A DNA stretch of 64,000 bases. Source: Mastigamoeba balamuthi (taxonomy: Eukaryota > Evosea > Mastigamoebida > Mastigamoebidae). Below are positions 56,701-64,000 of this stretch, piece by piece. A program made the position numbers and the translations under genes. The number at the start of each line of letters is the position of its first letter. Positions within the stretch are counted from its first letter, which is position 1. The notes under the pieces are model-generated. The model was not told the origin of the DNA. It was given only the letters and a program-made list of their open reading frames with translations, and made no database searches. Where the stretch lies: the NCBI GenBank assembly GCA_902651635.1, contig CACRSC010000014.1, positions 215,053-279,052 on the forward strand. The letters run 5' to 3'.

Positions 56701-56875
56701 TAACTATATTATTTGATTTTCCGAAATCACTCCGATAATAATCATGTCTTTTTTTACAATTTTTCGCCACTGCGTTTCATTGTTTTCCTTTTTTTGCTCC
56801 AAAAATCTGCCTTTTTTACTAGTTTTTCCGTCTCTTTTTCATGGCAAAATGCCCCTTTCCCTCCCACAGGAATAT

Positions 56876-57144
56876 NNNNNNNNNNNNNNNNNNNNNNNNN
56901 NNNNNNNNNNNNNNNNNNNNNNNNNNNNNNNNNNNNNNNNNNNNNNNNNNNNNNNNNNNNNNNNNNNNNNNNNNNNNNNNNNNNNNNNNNNNNNNNNNNN
57001 NNNNNNNNNNNNNNNNNNNNNNNNNNNNNNNNNNNNNNNNNNNNNNNNNNNNNNNNNNNNNNNNNNNNNNNNNNNNNNNNNNNNNNNNNNNNNNNNNNNN
57101 NNNNNNNNNNNNNNNNNNNNNNNNNNNNNNNNNNNNNNNNNNNN
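56876..57144. other. Assembly gap (269 N)
   Basis: A run of N interrupts the right end of the piggyBac-like element; open frames spanning it are artefacts. Confidence 0.99.
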
Positions 57145-57599
57145 GCTGAGGGGAGGGGAGGAAGCAGCGTGGCTTCCAGGCAGCATTTCTCAGGTACACT
57201 GTCCCTCTTTTTCCTCCCCATTTTCTGCCCCATTTCTTTATTTCTCCCCCTTTTTCCCCTGAAAAGTGCACCACTGTGACTAACACTAGCTACACTGCAG
57301 GTTGTGATGAGAAGCTGTATCAGACCGGGCACATGCCTGAGATATGTATTTGCGCCCCTCGCACCCCCCTCTCCCTGCATGTCTCTTCATTTTTATCTTT
57401 TTATCGGATTAGCGAATAACGCGCATAACGCGCTATTAACGCTTATCCGTTTGAATACTAACAGGTCTCATTTTTACAGGTATGAAAGATTATATGAACA
57501 GAGCCTGGCGCCACGCCTGGCTCTGATACTGAGCTTGAGAACTCGTTCTTCTCACTTCACATCAATACACCCCACCCCACACCTACAGAACAAATAAAT
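57145..57599. other. AT-rich spacer after the gap
   Basis: It contains TTAGCGAATAACGCGCATAACGCGC near 57410, similar in style to the tail repeats. No gene seen. Confidence 0.4.
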
Positions 57600-57865
57600 T
57601 TCAATGTTTTATTGAATTAAACACATCGTTTTCTGGCGTTTTAATCGTTTTAATCGTTTTCATCAAAAATAAATCGCTAAAAATCGCTATAAATCGCTAA
57701 AATCGCTAAAAACGATTAATGCGCATTATGCGCATTATGTGCTATTAAATTATAGTGCTACTTTAGTGCTAACTTAGCGCAAAATTTAGCACTGAAATTT
57801 TATTGCTACATGCGCTAATATAGCGCTTTAGCGAATAAAACGCAGCGATGACCAAATGTTTATTG
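57600..57865 (-). repeat. AT-rich tail repeat, copy 3
   Basis: A tract of AAATCGCTA, GCGCATTATG and TAGCGC units ending CGCAGCGATGACCAAATGTTTA at 57841 on. Left of it, ACACCCCACCCCACACCTACAGAACAA (about 57562) also matches the left edge of copy 1 (near 50165), so the shared unit is about 300 bases. Confidence 0.65.
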
Positions 57866-59035
57866 TGTGGTTGTGGTCAACATTGGGGGTGCAGTGGCAT
57901 TGGCTTTTTGGGTGGGGCGTGTGCTACTGGTGTCAGATTGTCTTGCATATCATTATCAGTCAGTTCTGTGACTGTGAAGGGTCTGTGGGTTTTTCCTGCA
58001 GGTTTGTGGCGTTTGGCTGGGTGGGTGATGTCCGGGCAGTCGAAGGGGGATTTGGGGGTGTCTCCTGGTATTTGTCTTTTTTGTGCTTCATATGCCATTT
58101 GGTTGTCTTTGTGGCTTATATCTTCCAGCCAATCTTGCATAGTGGCAACCCATTTCTCCTGTATTTTTGTTGCTTTTCTGATTGTTGGTTCTTCACTCAG
58201 GCACTGTATGCCAGTGTGTAGTGCATTGGGATGGCGTCTTTGTGTTTTTCAGCTTGGGTATGTGACCACTGTTTTTGCTCGGAGGAGGATACACCTATAA
58301 TATCCCCGAGTTTCACATGCCATGGGGTTTGCTGTGGGCATGCCCATAAGCGATGTGCAAGGGAGTGAGCTTTGGCAGTGCAGAAAGGGCACTGGAGGTC
58401 GCTCCAGTGTAGTCAGGTGCAGGGTGCCAGGTCATCCCACATGCGTTGGAGAGTCATGGCGGGTGCATTATGATGGGTGCAGTATGTGCCCATGAGGACT
58501 TGGTGCCAGCAGAGACCTCCCATTCACTGGGCTTGTTTTCTAGTATTTTCATGGAGGAGGACCAGTGGGATCTGTGCGATGTCCACCTTGGCCTCTTGTT
58601 CTGTGCACAGTGTCTCCATGCGATGCTGAATACTGTATGGAAGTCGTGCAAGGGTATTGAGGGTTTCTCGGTAGTGAGTTCCTGAATCGTGATGAGATCT
58701 ATTCCCCATAGAGGGTGTGCTGGGTCGTGGCATCTGTCCTGGGTAAGTGTGTGTTGAGCGAGTTGGTCAGTGCATTTAGTCGGATGACCCACTGTAATTC
58801 AGTGCCCCATTTCTGGTTATTATGTGTTATGAGCACTTTCGTGGCAGCACTTTCCTCTCCACATCCTTCCAGTTGGTGGCTATGGATATGTTGGAGTACT
58901 ATAGCCCCCCCATTGGCGTGTGTGAGCTCTCGTAGCAGGATGAATCATCAGACTGCATCTTTGTCTACTACTGTGGTGAGATCCCCTGTATTTAGGATTT
59001 GGACAATGAGGTCGTTGTCACATGCAATTATGCAT
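57866..59035 (-). mobile_element. Non-LTR retrotransposon (LINE-like) 3' remnant
   Basis: Minus-strand frames that are interrupted in several places keep the look of a LINE C-terminus: an RNase H-like piece near 58990-58800 (HIHSHQLEGCGEESAATKV), then a Cys/His knuckle near 58400-58360 (LQCPFCTAKAHSLAHRLWAC), the CxxC-H-C element common after LINE reverse transcriptases. The tail repeat at 57600-57865 follows directly and would be its 3' UTR. The reverse transcriptase itself is not present. Confidence 0.5.
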
Positions 59036-59204
59036 TAATACAGAATCTGTGATAAAGAAACAGCTGGTTGGATGGATTAAGGCAAAGCACTAGCAAGTTT
59101 CTGATCGTTAATTTCTTATCAGGAGGGTGAAGTACCCCCAGAAGGTCCAGTTTGGTTGTGCTTCACATGTATTCGGGAAAGCTGCATATTTTCTAGGGAA
59201 CTGG

Positions 59205-59345
59205 ATTCCAAAATGATGCGATATCAATCAGAGAGCACTTAAGCCATCTATCAGATAGGTATATAAAGAGTATCATGCTGAGTGGCTTCTTACTGAGGAC
59301 AATAAGAGTAAGCAAGAAAGTCAATTGTGCTGCTAATGGAAGAAT
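59205..59345 (+). repeat. Diverged direct repeat, copy 1
   Basis: Matches 60465-60600 in the same orientation with many substitutions. Could be the ends of an old element about 1.3 kb long or two fragments of one family. Confidence 0.45.
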
Positions 59346-60464
59346 GACTACAATTTGCATACATACTCTGTCCTGGTCAGCATGCATTCCTGATTGTAAT
59401 GGAATTGAAAATGAAAGGGCCATTCTGACAGCCAGGTCAAACCCCTGTTCTCTTTCTGCCTTAGTTCACTACATCGGAAATGAGTAAAGACAGCATTCAG
59501 TCAAGTTTGCCCAAAAGTTTATTACTTAATGCCCTCTCGTTTACAGGCAGTTATTAAGGCAAAAGAAGATTATCCAATATAATAGATCATTTTCTGGTAA
59601 GAATTATGTAATGGATGGAATGGGATTTATGAAAGATTGAACATCGTTTATCAGAAACAGTTGGTAATGGTATCAGCAGTATTTACTCTATTTTTCATTT
59701 CACAGGTCCCCGGAAGAATGAAGACTCTCTTAAGCTTGCATTAAATGTTAAGAGTATTGGTCTTCTTATTGATATGGGGCCAATTATCACCTGTAAGATA
59801 CAGATGACTTCTGAGGGCACCAGATAAACCAATTATCGCACAGCCGAACAATGCCAGGCTTGATAATAGTACACTTCATAATAAGAGTAAGATTGAATAG
59901 TCTTCAAGACAGAAAGGGATATTTCTGTACTTCATGGCAGATTTGTACCCACCCTGGAAGGCCGTGTGCTGTATAAGCTCTGGCTGTGTTGTTTTTCAGT
60001 AACTGTGTAATACATGAACAAACAAGTGTTATTCTTACATAGTGGTATTCAAGGATTGTGTTAAGGTATATTGCATAGAACGTGCACTACAGATGTGAAA
60101 AAGTCCAATAATTGTTGGATCAGCAACCAGATGGCAGAGCTTCTTCATCACTAAGAAGAAGAAAGTCAGAAGAGCAACACTAGAGAAATTCCTCATTTTT
60201 TAATTAGTAATATAAATGAATTGAACAAGGCATACTAATTCTGGTCAAAATAATTTTCTGTCTCTCACTCAGATTAACATTATGCAATTTCTACAAACAG
60301 TGAAGAGTGATGAACAAAGGTGCAGAGTAGTCACTATGCGAAGAAATGAAGCTAAGTTTCAATCTTCTTCATCTAAGCATGAAATGAAGCCAGAAGATAA
60401 GAAGAAGAGATAATAATGCTGTTCCTTATCACAGCTTTGAATGGCTTCATGTCATCTGATAAAT

Positions 60465-60600
60465 CTCAGTTCCGAAAAGATGTATTGTATCAATCAGAGG
60501 GTTCTTCTGCCTTTATCAGGCTTATAGGGATAATCAGATGAAGTAGCTTCTTTCAGAGAACAATAACAGGAAATACAATGGTCAATTGTGCTGTCTGTCT
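60465..60600 (+). repeat. Diverged direct repeat, copy 2
   Basis: Partner of 59205-59345. Shared order: TATCAATCAGAG, then TTCTT/GAGxACAATAA, then GTCAATTGTGCTG. Confidence 0.45.
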
Positions 60601-61039
60601 GTGTGATTTGTGCAGTTCTTTTCTGCTGAAATATACTAAGTAACTTGGTCTGTGGTCCTTCATCAGTTACAAACGTTTCAGTGGACCATCTGTAGCTGCA
60701 ATTGCATATCTGTTAAGACAGTTCATACTAGTTTCTTATCATAGTATGAAGGGAAGTGTGTTGATCAGTTCCGGCCATAAGACAGTTCATATGCCTCTCT
60801 GGCCTTGAAATTTGATCCGAAAAGAGATTTAATCAATTTGGGATAAAATTTCAAGATATGTAGATCCCGATCCATGAAGTCCTTCATGGTCATTGATGAG
60901 TAGCTGAAGAACTAAGGTCACTGTCTTCTCACGCACTGTTTAATGCTGTTTGAATGCTGCTGGCAGGCTCTAAAAGTACCCTCTTATTAATTTTCTGTTT
61001 TCTTGGTGTTACCACAAAGATCACTTGCTTTTCGCCCCA

Positions 61040-61460
61040 AAACAGTGAGATCGGAACTGAAACTACATCATATTCACTGGCAAGGCCTCCTTCAAGCTGT
61101 TTGGGACCCCAAGGGCTGTCTGGTAATCAAAATCTAAACCCTACATGGTTCACAAGATCAAGCACCCAGCTAAGGTCCATGTGTAAAACTGCACTTCATC
61201 AGAGGGATTAAGTTACCTCTACACATTCATCAGCAAACTCAAGTCCAAGAGGATGTGTAATATCTCTAAGAGGGCCCAGCTACCTAGTGCCAAGATGTTC
61301 CAACCAGGAGCGTGGGAGCTGCAGAAGAACAATGATTGAAAACATACCAGCTTACACATGAAGGAGTGAAGGGATCCCAAACTCTTTTTGCCAAATAATT
61401 GGTCAAAAGAATGAATTCACATCTGGAAAGGGTCCAGGAGGCTGATAGTTACTACATCCT
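61040..61460 (+). mobile_element. Second Tc1/mariner transposase remnant
   Basis: It has the same series as 3580-4245 but is more decayed: YIIFTGKAS near 61065 (first Asp changed to Gly), KIKHPAKVHV near 61154, and ELQKNND-stop-KHTS near 61318 (second Asp changed to Asn, then a stop). Shared phrases such as HPAKVHV, LYTF and AWELQ show both come from one family. Confidence 0.75.
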
Positions 61461-61796
61461 CTACTGATCAGCACTTGCCCTCACCTGTTCCACCCTCACA
61501 TGGAACAATGGCTGCCCTGCAGAGTGATGATCTTACTTATGGCCAGGGCTGTAGGTGTTTTTATTCTGATCCGAACATGGTAGACTGGTGTCCCGCCTGG
61601 GAAATAACGTTTTTTCAATGTTATTCGGTTACCCTGCTTTTCCCTTCATGATGGAGCCGCCTGGACGGCACTGCACAACCGACTGTCCGTTGTGAAACTG
61701 CACCTTTGGAAGCAATCGAACAAGTGCACAACGGCCGTACATTCTCGTGAATCGCTTATCCCTCTCACAACACAAAACAGACTGATTTACAAACTC
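61461..61796. other. Intergenic, upstream of chitinase
   Basis: Transition from AT-rich repeats to the GC-rich gene; it holds the chitinase promoter and leader. No other feature seen. Confidence 0.5.
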
Positions 61797-63230
61797 ATGC
61801 CTCTCAACGCCCGCCTCGTGCGTACTCTTGTGCTCGCTGCCGCATGCGCCTGCGCCATTGGCCAGAACTGCGGCATAGGCAAGGACGACTGCCCCTCAGA
61901 CGAACCCTGCTGGTACAGACAGCACCTGAATTTGGTGAGGCTGAAGTTGGCCCAGCTCGCAGTACGGATGGTGCGGGACGAGTGACGCGCACTGTGGCGA
62001 TGGCTGTGTGTGCGGGTGTCCCGGCAAGCCCCGTTGTGGTGGTTCTACACCAGTCACCGGTGACAGGATCTACGCCGTCTATGTCGCCGACTGGACAGAG
62101 GGCGCTACCGGGTGCGCTCTCCGATCCACAAGGACTATCCCTGACGGTACACCCCCTTCTGTATTCGCTGCGCAACCGCTAGGTCGTGTGGGAGGGTCCC
62201 GTGCAGGTTCACGACTTCCGACATCGATCCCACGAAGTTCACGCACATCAATGTGGCGTTTGCCACGGTCGACGGGAGCGCCTACACCCTGCGGGTGGAC
62301 AACGGAGACATGATCTCAAGACTCGTGGCTCTCAAGAGCAGGAACTCCGCCCTCAAGGTGCTGCTGTCCGTGGGCGGCGGCTCGTTCAGCTTCGACGAGG
62401 CCACCAAGGCCATCTTCGGCAACATGGCCCGCTCGCAGTCATCCCGCAGGGCCTTCATCAGCTCGGCCATCAGAGGCGCGCGCGAGCACTCGCTTGACGG
62501 TATCGACATCGACTGGGAGTACCCGGGCAGCGCAGACCGCCAGAACTTCGTCGCTCTTCTTCGCGAGTTCCGCGCGGCCATCGACGCTGAGCAGACGGGG
62601 GGCAGGCCGAAACTGCTGCTGACGATCGCGGCCTCTATGGGCGCGTGGGCCCTGGACGCGGGCTACGACCTGCCGGCGATCGCGCAGAGCCTCGACTGGA
62701 TCAACGTGATGACATACGACATGTCGGGCAGCTGGGATTCGACGACGGGCCCGCACACGGCGCTGCGCGGATGGGACAACAGCATCGAGGGAGCGGTGGC
62801 CTACTACCTCGGCAAGGGCGTGCCCAGGAGCAAGATTGTCATCGGCCTGGCGTCCTACGGCAGGTCGTGGACGTTGTCCGCCGGCAGCACCCCCAAGTAC
62901 GGGGCTGCAGCGAGGGGGGCGGGACGCGCAGGGCAGTGCACGGGAGAGGGAGGGACGCTGGCGAACTACGAGATCGACTACAACGTACAGAGTCTCGGGT
63001 GGAAGAAGGTGGTCGACCAGGCGACGCAGACGGCATACGCCTACAAGGGCGACCAGTTCGTAACGTTCGACACGAGCGACACAATCAGGGCCAAGGCAGA
63101 CTACATCTGCAGCCAAGGCCTCAGGGGGGCGATGCTGTGGGTGCTTGACAACGACCGCAGCCAGTCGGGGGCCACGTTTTCAGCAGCAATCCACAGCAGG
63201 ATTGTGGATCAGCAGTGCGGATCCAAGTGA
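61797..63230 (+). CDS. Chitinase: signal peptide, hevein-type CBM18, GH18, 431 aa
   Basis: Three exons: 61797-61912, 61956-62111, 62207-63230. The order is a signal peptide (VRTLVLAAACACAIG), a hevein-type chitin-binding domain (CGIGKDDCPSDEPCCSQYGW and CGTSDAHCGDGC, eight-cysteine pattern), a short Cys/Gly linker, and a full GH18 barrel from TGDRIYAVYVADW to the end. The catalytic motif DGIDIDWEYPG is intact, as are VLLSVGGGSF and MTYDMSGSWD. It should cut chitin by the substrate-assisted retaining mechanism, outside the cell or in the cyst wall. Exon 1-2 joins inside the CCS triplet, which confirms the splice sites. Confidence 0.92.
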
Positions 63231-64000
63231 GCATGCAGACCATTTGTCCAGCTAGAAGCACTGCTCTGAATCATGTAAAGACACGACGCCCAATGGACTC
63301 ATAAAGCTCATGTGTGCCCCAGTTCTGACGCTTGTGTCCTATGGGAGAGAGCTCTCTTGCCATGTCAAGCCAGGTGGTACATCACAATTGTCCATTTGAG
63401 ATTATGATCGGAAAAAGCGGCCCTCTCATTCCCTGCAAAACTCAATTTCTCATTCCCGATATCTCCAAGCGCATCGAGTTGAGCCAGGAATACGGAGAAG
63501 GAGGAGTGCAGAGCCGAGCTACTGCTTCCGAAGCTCCACTTGTTCTATCCTCATAGGTCTGGTGACTCTTGTCATTGTCGTGCTTGAGACCTCCGTTTCG
63601 CGCGCACTTCAGCCACATCCACTCGCTGCCCCGCCCTGTTCCCCAGAGGCTACAGTACTGCAACGGCGGCGGCGTGCGTGAAGGACGCATATTCATCCGC
63701 CACACGGGCTCCTCAGTGCGGCGCGGGTGACCGGGCAGAGCCCTTTTTCCACAAAGGGAGAGGACAATTCGCGAAAGCAAACGAAAAGTGAGCCTCTCGG
63801 GTTTAGTAGTAAGTCGAGGCGCCACGTGTGCCGCATAGTGCGCGCACAAGTGCCGGTATCGCTGGTAGACACCTGTCGGTGGCCGCACCAAATCTGAGGA
63901 GAAATACCTATTTCTGGCATCCCCTGGGACTTCGTGTTTGGAGAACATCGGCTCGCGGCCGAAGACCCAAATGCTGCATGTGTTCTCCTGCATCCATGGC
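63231..64000. other. 3' flank of window, no gene recognised
   Basis: A 183-codon minus-strand frame (63993-63442) is open but has no recognisable domain or clear coding bias; it may be chance in mid-GC sequence or part of a gene that continues beyond the window. Confidence 0.35.

Larger units (their letters stand above)
52082..56875 (-). mobile_element. piggyBac-like DNA transposon with inverted ends
   Basis: The ends are inverted copies: ATATTCCTGTGGAAGGGAAA at 52082 and its complement at 56852-56875, where the assembly gap begins; similarity runs inward for over 100 bases. On the minus strand at 53340-52850 lies a piggyBac (DDE_Tnp_1_7) core: VTVNEEIVPFKGQCHFRQY, KPHPTGIKVFLLVDS, and LENWFDSKKIDNVL (the DNxFTS element). 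Further on, near 52420-52320, a Cys/His cluster (CTQCNQWFHPHCW) resembles the C-terminal zinc finger of this family. The frame is broken in several places. The half at 54800-56700 has no recognised gene, so another element may be nested in it. Confidence 0.65.
59036..61030. other. AT-rich region with diverged direct repeats, no gene seen
   Basis: No coding sequence recognised. A 100-140 base segment at about 59205-59345 recurs, diverged, at about 60465-60600 (shared words include TATCAATCAGAG and GTCAATTGTGCTG). Confidence 0.45.

Noticed and set aside
56713-57380. Open frames spanning 56876-57144
   Set aside because: They run through unknown bases of the assembly gap.
63442-63993. 183-codon minus-strand frame at the window end as a gene
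   Set aside because: No domain, no coding bias that I could see, and no neighbouring exon; kept only as a note.

Overview
The window is nuclear DNA of a protist with short spliceosomal introns (mostly 40-90 bases, GT-AG, a few GC-AG), GC-rich genes and AT-rich repeat tracts. The gene set is a large modular kinase with ankyrin repeats, RGS-like and kinesin-like parts, membrane cyclic-nucleotide phosphodiesterases, a secreted chagasin-type inhibitor and a chitinase with a hevein-type domain. That fits an amoebozoan-like amoeba able to make a chitin wall; the lineage is inference. One 269-base assembly gap lies at 56876-57144.

Layout. 1-5034: unidentified coding-like remnants, a repeated TGCTGGCA-type hairpin motif and a decayed Tc1/mariner transposase. 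5035-11904: a giant near-perfect palindrome, two 2.78 kb arms around a 1.31 kb spacer, each arm carrying one copy of an unrecognised gene family. 12495-14470: a DASS/SLC13-type anion transporter. 14958-21230: a tandem pair of membrane-bound sensor/PDE proteins whose catalytic exons look recently homogenised. 21738-26554: a tandem pair of cysteine-rich membrane proteins on the minus strand, each with its own frameshift. 26985-30760: a VIT-vWA-CRIB-STE20 fusion with a degraded kinase active site. 30841-30912: tRNA-Arg(ACG). 31197-31968: secreted chagasin-like inhibitor. 33311-34391: third member of the unrecognised family. 34790-37851: a kinesin-like protein with a dead motor and RGS-like halves in swapped order. 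38495-39344: RNA polymerase I/III subunit AC19. 39890-45940: a 1521-residue ANK-RhoGAP-SH3-polyQ-WW-TKL kinase. 46276-49236: fourth and fifth members of the unrecognised family. 49237-61796: AT-rich repeat territory with a piggyBac-like transposon, LINE-like remnants, a tRNA-like unit inside an inverted repeat and a second Tc1/mariner remnant. 61797-63230: chitinase.

The most interesting signals are (1) a five-copy gene family with a shared exon plan (a CxxC exon, a CSSSRLHLGG beta-rich block ending in a SKxPK-like motif, and a C-terminal leucine-rich helix), two copies of which sit in the palindrome; (2) a cluster of multidomain signalling proteins with inactivated catalytic cores (kinase, kinesin motor, RhoGAP) within 20 kb; and (3) the PDE pair with signs of gene conversion. 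Exon borders were derived by reading frame, splice consensus and comparison between paralogues inside the window; no transcript or database was available.
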